Assembly: GCA_019240475.1 (NCBI GenBank)
Contig: JAFAYI010000036.1
Location: 186,001 to 250,000, forward strand
Length of the DNA: 64,000 nt
Reading direction: 5' to 3'
Source of the DNA: Acidobacteriaceae bacterium
Lineage (GTDB): Bacteria > Acidobacteriota > Terriglobia > Bryobacterales > Bryobacteraceae
Shown: positions 8,961-18,162 of the stretch, piece after piece
How positions within the stretch are numbered: the stretch's first letter is position 1
How the letters are laid out: each line of letters opens with the position of its first letter
Translations under genes and position numbers: made by a program
The notes under the pieces: generated by a model
Told to the model about the DNA's origin: nothing
The model's input: the letters and a program-made list of their open reading frames with translations, nothing else
Databases searched by the model: none

Positions 8961-9395
8961 GTGGTGTTACGAACGCAATCCGCAGCCGTGGCCGTTTTGC
9001 TGCTGTTGGCAGGCTGCGGCAGGGGCATAAAGAGCAAGGAAAAGGTTCAGGAAGCGATTCTTCAACGTTTGCAGGCGAGATCGGGATTAGATCTGAATTC
9101 GCTGGATGTGAACACGACGTCGGTGTCGTTTGAAAAAAATTTGGCCTATGCAACGGTCGCGTTTCATCCAAAAGGGGATACCAGCCTGGGCAGCGGCATG
9201 GTGATGAACTACACGCTCGAAGATCGGGATGGCAAGTGGGTGGTGGTGAAGGTTGGCGGTTCGCAAAACCATACGGGCATGCCGTCGAACGGTTCCGGCG
9301 CGAATCAATTGCCGCCGGGCCACCCTCCGATAAGCTCGATGAGCCCCCAGGGGCAATCCGCGCCTGAATCGGGTAGCGGCGGACGAACGCGATGA
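8961..9395 (+). CDS. small lipoprotein of unknown function
   Basis: Starts at one of two adjacent GTG codons (8961, 8964). It has a lipobox-type signal (AAVAVLLLLAGCGRG), so the mature N-terminus is probably a lipidated cysteine. The remaining 120 residues include a cystatin-like strand pattern (SFEKNLAYATVAFHP, DGKWVVVKV) and a Gly/Ser/Pro-rich tail. Its stop overlaps the start of the next gene by 4 bases (ATGA), so it is the first gene of a translationally coupled operon with the flavoprotein, hemL and SDR genes. The family is not recognised. Confidence 0.72.
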   Translation: MVLRTQSAAVAVLLLLAGCGRGIKSKEKVQEAILQRLQARSGLDLNSLDVNTTSVSFEKNLAYATVAFHPKGDTSLGSGMVMNYTLEDRDGKWVVVKVGGSQNHTGMPSNGSGANQLPPGHPPISSMSPQGQSAPESGSGGRTR

Positions 9396-10570
9396 AGACC
9401 GTTGCAGTGCTGGGCGGCGGACCCGCCGGTTCATCGGCTGCCGAGCGTCTGGCACGAGCCGGGCTGCGAACGATCGTCCTCGATGAAAAGCTGGCGTGGG
9501 AGAAGCCGTGCGGCGGCGGGATAACTTACAAGGCGTACTCGCAATACAGCTACCTGATCGACAACGACACGCCGAAGAAGTTGGTGACCGATACTTTTCT
9601 CGCGGCGCCGAAGGCGGGTGAATTTAAGATGCTGCTGGCTCGGCCGCTGGTGATTTATTCGCGCGTGGATCTGAACGCGATGCTACTTCGGCGCGCCGAA
9701 GCAGCGGGGGCCGAAATAGAGAAGACACGCGTTGTGGGCCTGGAGCGGAAGCCGCCGGGGTGGGAGATTCGCACAAGGTCGGGCAAGATCGAGGCCGATT
9801 TCTGCGTGATTGCGACGGGCGCGCGGAACCCGCTGCGCGAAGTCGGAACGCAATACACGGCGCAGGACACGATGTATGCGCTGGGCTATTGGGTGCCGAG
9901 CGAGCAGGCGCATATAGACATACAATTCTTGCCGAACCTGGAAGGCTATATCTGGGTGTTCCCGCGCAGCGGCCATCTTTCGGTGGGGATTTGCGGGAAG
10001 AGCGAATCGGCGCAATGCCTGCGCGGCCGGCTGGAACGCTACATGGAAGAGAAGGGCATCTGTCGCAAGGAAGCCAAGTTTTACGGACACATGCTGCCGG
10101 CGCTCGATTCCCGTGGTTGGCGGAACAATCGCGTGGCGGGTGATGGCTGGCTTGCGGTGGGGGATGCGGGCGGCTTGGTGGACCCGATTACGGGCGAAGG
10201 TCTTTATTATGCGGTGCGCTCGGGAGACCTGGCGAGCCAGGTGGTGCTGGATGAACAGGAGCCGGCGAGGAAAGCGGAGCGCTATCGCCAGTTGATCGCG
10301 CGCGATTTCGGACTCGATTTGACGTACGGCGCTGGTCTTGCGAAGCGCCTGTTTTGCGGCGCAATGCTGTATCGCGCGGTGCCGAGCCGGATGATTCAGT
10401 TCATGAAGCGCAGTCCGAAATTCTGCGAGATTATGCAGGACCTGTTCGCGGGCACGCAGCCTTACCTGGAGTTAAAGAGCCGCCTGTTGCGCAATGTGAA
10501 CACGACGCTTCATGAGCTGCTGGTGAGCTTTCTGTTTCGCAAGCTGATCCTGGGCGAAACCCAGGTATGA
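9392..10570 (+). CDS. geranylgeranyl-reductase-like FAD-dependent oxidoreductase
   Basis: A 392-residue flavoprotein of the geranylgeranyl reductase/ChlP-like family, which reduces isoprenoid side chains of quinones, lipids or chlorophyll-type molecules. The N-terminal Rossmann motif reads GGGPAGSSAAERLARAG, PCGGGIT follows near residue 45, and the second FAD motif is GWLAVGDAGGLVDPITGEG. It lies in an ATGA-coupled operon with hemL, so a role in tetrapyrrole or respiratory-quinone metabolism is possible, but there are no bacteriochlorophyll genes here to support phytyl reduction. The family is confident, the substrate is not. Confidence 0.86.
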   Translation: MKTVAVLGGGPAGSSAAERLARAGLRTIVLDEKLAWEKPCGGGITYKAYSQYSYLIDNDTPKKLVTDTFLAAPKAGEFKMLLARPLVIYSRVDLNAMLLRRAEAAGAEIEKTRVVGLERKPPGWEIRTRSGKIEADFCVIATGARNPLREVGTQYTAQDTMYALGYWVPSEQAHIDIQFLPNLEGYIWVFPRSGHLSVGICGKSESAQCLRGRLERYMEEKGICRKEAKFYGHMLPALDSRGWRNNRVAGDGWLAVGDAGGLVDPITGEGLYYAVRSGDLASQVVLDEQEPARKAERYRQLIARDFGLDLTYGAGLAKRLFCGAMLYRAVPSRMIQFMKRSPKFCEIMQDLFAGTQPYLELKSRLLRNVNTTLHELLVSFLFRKLILGETQV

Positions 10571-11826
10571 ACACGACGCAATCGGAAGCTCTGTTTGCGC
10601 GGGCGCAGCAGTTTACTCCTGGCGGCGTGAACTCGCCGGTGCGGGCGTTCCGAGGGGTGGGAGGCACCCCGCGATTCATCGCGCGGGGCGAAGGTTCGCA
10701 TATCTGGGACGTGGACGGAAACGAGTACATCGATTACGTGTGCTCGTGGGGGCCGCTGCTGTTGGGACATCGGCCGAAGCCTGTCGTCGATGCGCTTGCG
10801 GGAGTGCTGGAGATCGGGACCAGTTTTGGAGCGCCCACCAGCCGGGAAGTAGAGCTGGCCGAGCTGATTGTGGACGCTGTGCCTTCGGTCGAGTTAGTGC
10901 GGTTGGTGAATTCGGGCACGGAAGCGACCATGAGCGCGCTGCGGGTGGCGCGCGGCTATACGGGGCGCGAGATCACGATCAAATTCGAAGGCTGCTACCA
11001 CGGCCACGTCGATTCGTTATTGGTCAAGGCGGGTTCGGGGGTGGCGACGCTGAGTTTGCCGGACACAGCGGGAGTGCCGCGCGCGTTTTCGGAGACGACG
11101 ATTGCCCTGCCATTCAACGATCTGGATCGAGTGGAGGAGACTTTTCGGGAGCGTGGAGACGCGATCGCGGCGGTGATTGTTGAGCCGGTGGCGGGCAACA
11201 TGGGATGCATTCCGCCTGCGCCTGGATTTCTGAAGGGCTTGCGCGGCGTGACGGAGCGTCACGGGTCGCTGTTAATCTTCGATGAAGTGATGACCGGATT
11301 CCGGCTGAGCCGCGGCGGAGCGCAGCAGCTTTACGGAGTGACGCCCGATCTCACTACGCTGGGCAAGATCATTGGGGGCGGGCTGCCGATGGCGGCATAC
11401 GGCGGCCGCGACGACATCATGAGGAAGGTTGCGCCCGTGGGGCCGATCTATCAAGCCGGAACGCTTTCGGGAAACCCGTTAGCGGTTACGGCGGGAATTG
11501 CGATGCTGCGATACATCGAAGCGCATCCCGAAATTTACGACCAGGTGGAAAGGTCGACGGCGGAGCTGACGTCGCGCTTGCCGGTGGGGACCGTTGCGAA
11601 TCGGGTGGGATCGATGAGCACGGTTTTCTTCACGTCGGAGACGGTTTCCAATTATGACGAGGCGAAGCGGTCCGACACGCCGCTCTTCGCCCGGTTCTTT
11701 CACCATCTGCTGGAGAATGGCATTTACTTCCCGCCCTCGCAGTTCGAAGCGGCATTCGTTTCAGCCGCGCACACGCCCGAGGATATTGCGCACACGTCGC
11801 GCGTTATAGCCGAGTTTGCGAGGTGA
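10567..11826 (+). CDS. hemL: glutamate-1-semialdehyde 2,1-aminomutase
   Basis: PLP enzyme that converts glutamate-1-semialdehyde to 5-aminolevulinate in the C5 haem pathway. The length of 419 residues is typical. Landmarks: PGGVNSPVRAFRGVGGTP at the N-terminus, YIDYVCSWGP, NSGTEATMSALRVARG, FDEVMTGFR, the PLP lysine block TLGKIIGGGLPMAAYGG and QAGTLSGNPLA. It overlaps the upstream flavoprotein gene by 4 bases and the downstream SDR start by 4 bases, so it sits inside one operon. No other hem gene is in the window. Confidence 0.97.
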   Translation: MNTTQSEALFARAQQFTPGGVNSPVRAFRGVGGTPRFIARGEGSHIWDVDGNEYIDYVCSWGPLLLGHRPKPVVDALAGVLEIGTSFGAPTSREVELAELIVDAVPSVELVRLVNSGTEATMSALRVARGYTGREITIKFEGCYHGHVDSLLVKAGSGVATLSLPDTAGVPRAFSETTIALPFNDLDRVEETFRERGDAIAAVIVEPVAGNMGCIPPAPGFLKGLRGVTERHGSLLIFDEVMTGFRLSRGGAQQLYGVTPDLTTLGKIIGGGLPMAAYGGRDDIMRKVAPVGPIYQAGTLSGNPLAVTAGIAMLRYIEAHPEIYDQVERSTAELTSRLPVGTVANRVGSMSTVFFTSETVSNYDEAKRSDTPLFARFFHHLLENGIYFPPSQFEAAFVSAAHTPEDIAHTSRVIAEFAR

Positions 11827-12533
11827 GCGCCGGGCGTGTTCTAGTTACCGGGGCGGCGAAGCGCATAGGCCGCGTGATTGCGATCGAACTTTCGCGGCAC
11901 GGCTTCGAAATCGCAATTCATTACGGTTCTTCCCGCGCGGAGGCCGAACGGGTATCGAGCGAATGCGGCGGCGCTCCTATTTTCCAGGCCGATCTGGCAA
12001 GACGGGAAGAAATACACCGATTGTTCGAGGAAGTTCGGGGCCGCTGCGGGCCGTTGAATTGCCTAGTGAACAATGCGGCGCGCTTCACCCGCATACCGGC
12101 GCTCGAAATTACAGAAGCCGATTGGGATTTCATTCACGATGTGAATTTGAAGGCGACGTTTTTCTGCTGCCAGGAAGGCGCGCGGCAGATGCGGGAATTG
12201 GGCGCGGGCAGAATCGTGAATATCAGCTCTCTAGGGGGCATTCGCGCGTGGGCCGACCATGTTCACTACTGCGCTTCGAAGGCAGGCGTGATCATGTTGA
12301 CGCGAGCGCTGGCCAAGGCGCTGGCGCCGCAAATTACAGTTAACTCCGTTGCGCCGGGAGTGATCGCGTTCAACGACATTGACGAACGCGTACAGGCGAT
12401 GATCGACGGGACGCCCATGGGCCGTGCGGGCAGACCGGAAGAGATCGCGGAGGCAGTGCATTTCTTTTTAACGGGTCCGAATTTCATCACGGGGCAGACC
12501 ATGGTGGTGGACGGCGGCTTGAACGAGCGATAA
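11823..12533 (+). CDS. short-chain dehydrogenase/reductase (pteridine-reductase-like)
   Basis: A 236-residue classical SDR, starting at a GTG that overlaps the hemL stop. Landmarks: the nucleotide-binding motif TGAAKRIGR, the NNAARF motif, INISS-type strand (IVNISSLGG), the catalytic Tyr-Lys in YCASKAG, and PGVIAFND. TGAAKRIGR, together with an Arg in the cofactor loop and the HYGSSRAEAE segment, resembles the FolM/pteridine reductase group, which prefers NADPH. FabG-like activity cannot be excluded. It is the last gene of the 8961-12533 operon. Confidence 0.82.
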   Translation: MSAGRVLVTGAAKRIGRVIAIELSRHGFEIAIHYGSSRAEAERVSSECGGAPIFQADLARREEIHRLFEEVRGRCGPLNCLVNNAARFTRIPALEITEADWDFIHDVNLKATFFCCQEGARQMRELGAGRIVNISSLGGIRAWADHVHYCASKAGVIMLTRALAKALAPQITVNSVAPGVIAFNDIDERVQAMIDGTPMGRAGRPEEIAEAVHFFLTGPNFITGQTMVVDGGLNER

Positions 12534-12586
12534 ACCGCACGATGATCGACCCAGGAGTATTAAGCTTCTAGAGGAGCGATTACATC

Positions 12587-13039
12587 ATGTCAAAACAAGA
12601 CGAAGCGGAACTCATCCTGAAGCTTTACGATCTGCGGCGAGAGGCGACCATGCGCAAGGCGCGCGACTGGTATTTCGCCGAATTCAACCCGCAATCGATG
12701 GCCGACGTCGCCAGCGCGATGTTCAGCGAGCACGGCGCTTACGTACGAATGGTATGGTCCTACTGGGACATGGCCGCCGCTTTGGTGAATTACGGGTCCC
12801 TCGACATGGATCTGTTCAACAGCACGAACTATGAGCATCTCGCCGTATTTTCCAAGATCGAAGTGATTTTGGCGGACGCTCGGGCGCACCTCGGACCGCA
12901 GCTTCTCGTCAATCTGGAGAAGTTGATCGACGCGACGCCGGACGGGCGCAAGAAGACGGAAATGATGCGCGAGCGAATGAAGGAAATGGGCCCGCGGATC
13001 GCTGCCGCCAGGGCGGCGCAAACGGCTAATCGCAACTAG
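12587..13039 (+). CDS. small helical protein of unknown function
   Basis: A 150-residue, highly charged, probably all-helical cytosolic protein with no signal peptide or membrane helix. An AGAGGAG ribosome site lies about 10 bases before the ATG. It contains several Trp residues in a conserved-looking block (residues about 27-60, with ARDWYFAEF and MVWSYWDMAAALV). The family is not recognised. It stands 53 bases after the SDR and is convergent with alaS. Confidence 0.7.
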   Translation: MSKQDEAELILKLYDLRREATMRKARDWYFAEFNPQSMADVASAMFSEHGAYVRMVWSYWDMAAALVNYGSLDMDLFNSTNYEHLAVFSKIEVILADARAHLGPQLLVNLEKLIDATPDGRKKTEMMRERMKEMGPRIAAARAAQTANRN

Positions 13040-13066
13040 GTCTTCAGCGGCCGATTTCCGAGAAGG

Positions 13067-15676
13067 CTAGGCGCGCGGATTCGAGGGGACTGCTTCAAGC
13101 GCCTGCGCGAAAGCCGCGCGGAGAGCATTTATGTCTGCGCCCGCGGGACCGCCGCCTTGTGCCAGGTGGGCTTTGCCGCCGCCATGGCCACCCTTAATCG
13201 CGCTCAGCATACGCGCGAGAATGTCATTTGCCTGAACGGAATTCGTCAGGCTCTTCGACACGCAAACCACAACGCTCATCTTGTCGCCGCGAATCGAGAT
13301 CAGAGAAACGGCCGCGGCCAACTGCTCCGCCGCCTCGAGCGCGATGGTGCGCAGACCTACCGGATCCTGATCGACCTCCAGAAAGAGATACGGAACGCCG
13401 CTCGGAGCTGTTTGCAGTTGGGCGCGCATCGCATCCGTCGTTTGCTTGCCAGAAGCCGCCGTGGGCGTCTGTTGTTTGGCCCGTTCCAGGATCTTCACGA
13501 TCTGGCCCTCCACGCTGTCGGGGGCCACGTGCAGACGACTCGATACGGCCTCCAGAATTTCGTCGGCATGCTGGCTATGTCGAATCGCTTCTTCGCCTGT
13601 CAAAGCCACGATGCGCCGCACGCCGCTCATGACGCTCGATTCCGACAGGATGCGAAACGCGCCGATATCGCCGGTTGCACGCACATGGCTTCCACCGCAC
13701 AACTCCGTCGAAAAGCCGTCGAAGCGTATCATGCGGACGGTTTCGCCGTAGGTATCTCCAAAAAATGCAAGCGCGTTGCGGCTGATGGCATCGGCGTAGG
13801 TCGTCAATTCGATTTGCGCCGGGACGTTCTTGCGTATGAAGCTGTTGACGAGTAATTCAATCTGACGCCGCTGCTCCGGAGTGACGCGCTCGGTGTGCTG
13901 GAAATCGAATCGAAGCCGAGAGGCTTCGACGCGCGACCCCGCCTGCTGCACATGCGGCCCAAGGACGGTTCGCAGCGCGCTCTGTAATAGGTGCGTAGCC
14001 GAGTGATTCGCGCGAATCCGAAGGCGACGTTCGCCATCGGCTTGTAGTTCTACCGTTTCGCCGCGCGCGATGCTGCCCGAGACCACCTTGCCGTGATGGA
14101 CGAAATACAAGCCCAGGCGCTTGACCGTATCCGCCACCTCGACGGCGCCGTGCGGTGCTTTGATAATTCCGGTGTCTCCCACCTGACCGCCGCCTTCTGC
14201 GTAGAAAGTGGTGCGGTCTACAACGATATCTACTTCGGCGCCTTCCGATGCGCGGTCGCTGAGCTCCTGATTCACGAAGAGCGCCTGGATCAGCCCCGTC
14301 ACGGTTGTGTTCTCTTCACCGAGATACACGGTGGGACTCGCCGCCTCGGCGAGCGCTTCGAAACCATCTTCGCCCTGCAGTCCGGTGCGGGACACTTCCT
14401 GATGCTGCTTGAACGCTTCCTCGAAGCCTGCTTCGTCGAGCTCGCCACCGTAATCACCGACCAGATCGCGAATGATCGGCAGGGGGACGCCGAAAGTGGC
14501 GAACAACGACAGCGCATCCTGCCCCGACAAACGGAACGGCTTGTGAGCCGCTAATGCCGACAAGCGCTCCAGGCCCTGCTTCATGCGCAGCGCGAAGGCT
14601 TTGCTTTCCGATTCCATCAGCTCCAGAATTCTGTTGCGATTGGCGGGGAGCACGGAGTAATCGCGGCCCAGTACTTCGATAACCGTGTTCAGCACTTCAT
14701 CAAAGCGGAAATTTTCGAGCCGCCGCCGTGTCGTCATGGCCACGCATTTGCGAATCAGGCGCCGAGGAATGTAGCCGCGCCCGGTGTTAGAAGGCGTGAC
14801 GCCGTGCGCCAGAATGAAGCTGGCCGAGCGCAGGTGATCCGTGATCATCTTCGCCTCCCCCGCCACGCTCTCATCCGATGCCCCGCCCATCTGCTCCCGC
14901 ACGACTTCAAAGATCGGCCGCAGTCGGTCGGTCTCATATACCGACTCGCAACGGTTGAGGTTCATGAGCATGCGCTCGAGTCCGGAGCCCGTGTCCACGC
15001 TGCGCAGTCCCAGTCGGGACAGGCCGTTCGGCTGCTTATCGAATTCCATGAAGACGCCGGCATTCCAGATTTCGATATAGCGGCTCTCGGAATCGAAATG
15101 GCCGCCCGGCACATATGTGGGGCCATGTTCGGCGCCAGTGTCGAAGAAGACCTCCGTGCAGGGACCGCAGGGCCCGTATTTGCCGGCCGGTCCCCAGAAG
15201 TTATCTTCGCCGAGCAGAACGATGTGATCGCTGGCCAGGCCCACGCGTTCCCAAGCGGCGATAGATTCGTCGTCCGGCGGAATATTGTGGTCAGGGTTGC
15301 CGGAGTAAACGCTCGCGTACAGCAGCTTGGGATCGTAGTGGAATTCGTCGACCAGCAGCGCGTAGGCCAGCTCGATGGCATGATCCTTCCAATACTGGCC
15401 GATGGACCAGGAGCCGAGCATCTCGAAGAGTGTCAGGTGATGGCGGTCACCAACCGAATCGATGTCGACGGTGCGAATGCACGGCTGCACATTGCAGAGA
15501 TTCGGCTGCGGCGGACGCCTTTGGCCGAGGAAGTAGGGTTTGAGCGGAGCCATCCCGGAATTGATGAACAACAGAGTGGGGTCGTCTTTGGGCACAATAG
15601 ACGCGCCAGGAATCCGCAAGTGCCCATGCTTTTCAAAGAAACGCAAGAATGTCTGAACAACCTCTTCACTGGTCAT
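13067..15676 (-). CDS. alaS: alanyl-tRNA synthetase
   Basis: Class II aminoacyl-tRNA synthetase that charges tRNA-Ala; 869 residues is the full length. The N-terminal catalytic domain has FINSGMAPLKPYF, HHLTLFEMLGSWS and the GSGLERM block of motif 3. The editing domain carries the zinc ligands HSATH (HxxxH) and CGGSH. A C-terminal domain with a glycine-rich HGGGKAHLAQGG segment (C-Ala/DHHA1) is present. All expected parts are intact. Confidence 0.98.
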   Translation of the reverse strand: MTSEEVVQTFLRFFEKHGHLRIPGASIVPKDDPTLLFINSGMAPLKPYFLGQRRPPQPNLCNVQPCIRTVDIDSVGDRHHLTLFEMLGSWSIGQYWKDHAIELAYALLVDEFHYDPKLLYASVYSGNPDHNIPPDDESIAAWERVGLASDHIVLLGEDNFWGPAGKYGPCGPCTEVFFDTGAEHGPTYVPGGHFDSESRYIEIWNAGVFMEFDKQPNGLSRLGLRSVDTGSGLERMLMNLNRCESVYETDRLRPIFEVVREQMGGASDESVAGEAKMITDHLRSASFILAHGVTPSNTGRGYIPRRLIRKCVAMTTRRRLENFRFDEVLNTVIEVLGRDYSVLPANRNRILELMESESKAFALRMKQGLERLSALAAHKPFRLSGQDALSLFATFGVPLPIIRDLVGDYGGELDEAGFEEAFKQHQEVSRTGLQGEDGFEALAEAASPTVYLGEENTTVTGLIQALFVNQELSDRASEGAEVDIVVDRTTFYAEGGGQVGDTGIIKAPHGAVEVADTVKRLGLYFVHHGKVVSGSIARGETVELQADGERRLRIRANHSATHLLQSALRTVLGPHVQQAGSRVEASRLRFDFQHTERVTPEQRRQIELLVNSFIRKNVPAQIELTTYADAISRNALAFFGDTYGETVRMIRFDGFSTELCGGSHVRATGDIGAFRILSESSVMSGVRRIVALTGEEAIRHSQHADEILEAVSSRLHVAPDSVEGQIVKILERAKQQTPTAASGKQTTDAMRAQLQTAPSGVPYLFLEVDQDPVGLRTIALEAAEQLAAAVSLISIRGDKMSVVVCVSKSLTNSVQANDILARMLSAIKGGHGGGKAHLAQGGGPAGADINALRAAFAQALEAVPSNPRA

Positions 15677-15949
15677 GATGGTCCTCTAAGCCGAAATTCG
15701 CCCTCGGCGATCGGCGCTTTCGCCCTTCGAATGTCGGGTCGCTGGAGCGCTTAGAGCTGTAAGACGCTTTCGCATAATCGGCGCACACGTGCTCGACCTT
15801 TGAATCCGGATCTTGCGCGCAGGTGCTCCGCCTCGAACCGAAACGTGTATCGCCAACAAGTGAAATCCACGAAACGGTTGGCGCGGCCGTCCGAATAAGC
15901 GACATCTTAAATTATCTCAGAGTGTCAGCGATCGTGTATTCAATATGAA
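15677..15949. other. intergenic region between divergent alaS and an MFS gene; nothing firm
   Basis: This 273-base gap must hold the promoters of alaS (minus) and the MFS gene (plus). I see no convincing -35/-10 pair, no T-box-like element, no tRNA cloverleaf and no repeat. The 79-codon open frame on the minus strand has no ribosome site, signal or recognisable sequence. Confidence 0.5.
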
Positions 15950-17191
15950 ATGGTGACAGAAAACCAGATTGCGGCAGAGAGAGAGATTGGCGCCGGCGCG
16001 GCCGGCAGGCGAGCGATGATCTTGGGGGCTTGCTGCTGCGGAGTGTTCGTTAGCTTCGCATCGGTCGTTGTTTTCACCTTCGGCGTTTTCTTGAAGCCGC
16101 TTGCGGCGACGTTTCATTGGTCCCGCGGGCAAGTGTCGTTCGCGTTTACGCTGGCGGCGCTGACGGTCGCCATCTGCTCGCCGATCCTGGGCCGTCTGCT
16201 GGACCGTTATCCCGCCCGCCGCGTAATTCTGCCGTGCACGATCGTTTATGCGGCGGCTTTCGGATCGCTTGCGCTGCTCACAGCGCATCTATGGCATCTC
16301 TATGCTGTCTTCATCGTGTTGGGAATAGTGGGAAACGGCACCACTCAACTGGGATACGCTCGCGTGATCAGCAATTGGTTCGACGAGCAACGAGGCCGCG
16401 CATTGGCTTTCGTCATGGCCGGGTCGGGATTAGGATCGATGGTATTTCCTGGAATTGCGGAATGGCTGATATCCAGCTACGGATGGCACCGGGCCTATGC
16501 GATTCTGGGCGGTTGCGTTTTTGTGGTGGCGGCGCCGCTGATTTGTTTGTTCGTGCGCGAGGCGCCCGGATCGCGACGCGCGAAGACCATCAGGCAAACA
16601 GAATCCGTCGCAAGCGCGTTGGGGTCCAGGCCTTTCGTGTTCATTGGATTGGCTCTGCTCTTGTTTTCGTTTGCGACAAACGGATTAAACAGCCACTGGG
16701 CGGCATTTCTCAGCGACCATGGCGCGGCCCCCGCGCAGGTTGGCTTCATTCTGTTTCTGGCGGGGCTTTCCGCGCTGGCAGCCAAGCTCTGTACCGGGTA
16801 CCTGCTCGATCGCTTCCGGGGAAATCGCGTTACAGCAGCGCTGCTGGCCGTATGTGCTCTTGGTTTCGCGTTTCTACTTGTGCCCTTTCGGCTTGTGCTG
16901 GCAGCCGCGACAGCAGTCTTGGCGGGCCTTGGGATGGGCGCGGAATCCGATGCGGTTCCATACCTTCTGACACGTTACTTCGGACTCGCCAAGTTTGGCG
17001 AGCTTTATGGATACACGTGGTGCCTCTACGCGGTGGCCGGGGCCGCGGGACCGGTCGTAATGGGAGTTGCTTTCGATCGTATGGGCTCGTACTCCGCGGT
17101 GTTGAGTATTTCGTTCGTGATGGTGATCGCGGCGTCGGCGCTGTTCGCGCTGCTCCCCAACTATCGACACGGCGAAAACTGCATTTCGTAA
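15950..17191 (+). CDS. MFS transporter, monocarboxylate/oxalate-formate-antiporter type
   Basis: A 413-residue inner-membrane carrier with twelve hydrophobic stretches in two halves. Typical landmarks are the N-domain opening GVFVSFASVVVFTFGVFLKPL, the loop GRLLDRYPARRV (MFS motif A variant), GYARVISNWFDEQRGRALA after helix 4, and a second motif A, GYLLDRFRGNRV, after helix 8. The SNWFxxxRGxAL block is characteristic of the OFA/monocarboxylate group. The substrate is probably an organic acid, but nothing nearby identifies it. Confidence 0.85.
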   Translation: MVTENQIAAEREIGAGAAGRRAMILGACCCGVFVSFASVVVFTFGVFLKPLAATFHWSRGQVSFAFTLAALTVAICSPILGRLLDRYPARRVILPCTIVYAAAFGSLALLTAHLWHLYAVFIVLGIVGNGTTQLGYARVISNWFDEQRGRALAFVMAGSGLGSMVFPGIAEWLISSYGWHRAYAILGGCVFVVAAPLICLFVREAPGSRRAKTIRQTESVASALGSRPFVFIGLALLLFSFATNGLNSHWAAFLSDHGAAPAQVGFILFLAGLSALAAKLCTGYLLDRFRGNRVTAALLAVCALGFAFLLVPFRLVLAAATAVLAGLGMGAESDAVPYLLTRYFGLAKFGELYGYTWCLYAVAGAAGPVVMGVAFDRMGSYSAVLSISFVMVIAASALFALLPNYRHGENCIS

Positions 17192-17218
17192 GCTAGAGGA
17201 ACGCTGGGTGGCCTCACA

Positions 17219-18142
17219 ATGAAGACCCTTTTCATACTCGCTCCCGTCGTTGCCTGCGGGTGGACGACTGCACTAGGAGCGGCGCCTCAACGGCCCGCGA
17301 TCACAGGCATTTCGCATATCTGCGTATACGCCAGCAACCTGGAGGCGAGCGACCGTTTCTATGCGAACGACCTGGGCGCCGCAAAGGCGCCGGATCCGCA
17401 AGATCCAAAAGGAACGCGCTACTACTTCAGCCCGACGCAGTATGTGGAGGTGCTGCCGCTGCCGGCAACGCAGGATATCAGCAGAATGGCTTGCGTCGCC
17501 TACAACACGGCGGATGCGGGCGGCCTGCAGCGGTATCTGCGGGCGAGCGGAGTAAGCGTGACAGATGAAGTCCATCAAGATCCGGATGGGGCGCAATGGT
17601 TCAACGTGAAAGATCCTGAAGGAAATGAAGTGCAGTTCGTACAGCCGGGGAGGCCCATAACGATGGCCGCCGGCGCCAAGCCTATCGGCACCCGCATCAT
17701 TCACATGGGTTACCTGGTACACAATCGAGCCACGGAAGACCGATTCTATAAGGACGTCTTGGGATTCCGACCATACTGGTTCGGGGCGAAGCAGCCGGAC
17801 CGCGTGGATTGGGTATCGCAGCAGGTTCCAGACGGGCGGGATTGGCTCGAATACATGCTGGTCGGTGAAGGCTCGGATACGCCGTTGTCCAAGGTAGATC
17901 AGCGGCAGCTAGGAGTTCTAAACCATTTTTCGATCGGCGTGCGAAACATGGAAGAGGCGGTGACGACACTGATCGGCGAAGATCGTCTTAGTCCGAGACA
18001 CGATGGGCCTCAGATGGGACGAGATGGAAAGTGGCAGGCGAATCTTTACGACCCCGACGGCACGCGCGTGGAACTGATGGAATTTCAGCCAGTCACCAAG
18101 CCGTGCTGCTCTCCGTTCACGGCCGACAGCCCGGTGGATTGA
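17219..18142 (+). CDS. secreted protein with two VOC (glyoxalase/dioxygenase-fold) domains
   Basis: A 307-residue exported protein: signal peptide MKTLFILAPVVACGWTTALGA, then two vicinal-oxygen-chelate modules. The first (residues about 30-142) runs from GISHICVYASNLEASDRFY to DPEGNEVQFVQPG. The second (about 160-290) runs from IIHMGYLVHNRATEDRFYKDVLGF to YDPDGTRVELMEF. His and Glu residues in the usual metal-ligand positions are present in both. It follows the MFS gene by 27 bases and may share its message. Export of a VOC protein is less usual than a cytosolic location. The reaction is unknown. Confidence 0.8.
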   Translation: MKTLFILAPVVACGWTTALGAAPQRPAITGISHICVYASNLEASDRFYANDLGAAKAPDPQDPKGTRYYFSPTQYVEVLPLPATQDISRMACVAYNTADAGGLQRYLRASGVSVTDEVHQDPDGAQWFNVKDPEGNEVQFVQPGRPITMAAGAKPIGTRIIHMGYLVHNRATEDRFYKDVLGFRPYWFGAKQPDRVDWVSQQVPDGRDWLEYMLVGEGSDTPLSKVDQRQLGVLNHFSIGVRNMEEAVTTLIGEDRLSPRHDGPQMGRDGKWQANLYDPDGTRVELMEFQPVTKPCCSPFTADSPVD

Positions 18143-18162
18143 GACGCTCGCGGCGATTCGGA

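Noticed and set aside
14804..15754. 316-codon open frame antisense to alaS
   Set aside because: Shadow of the alanyl-tRNA synthetase; no motif, no ribosome site, and composition mirrors the sense gene.
15666..15905. 79-codon minus-strand frame upstream of alaS
   Set aside because: No ribosome site, no conserved-looking sequence; most of it is promoter region of alaS.
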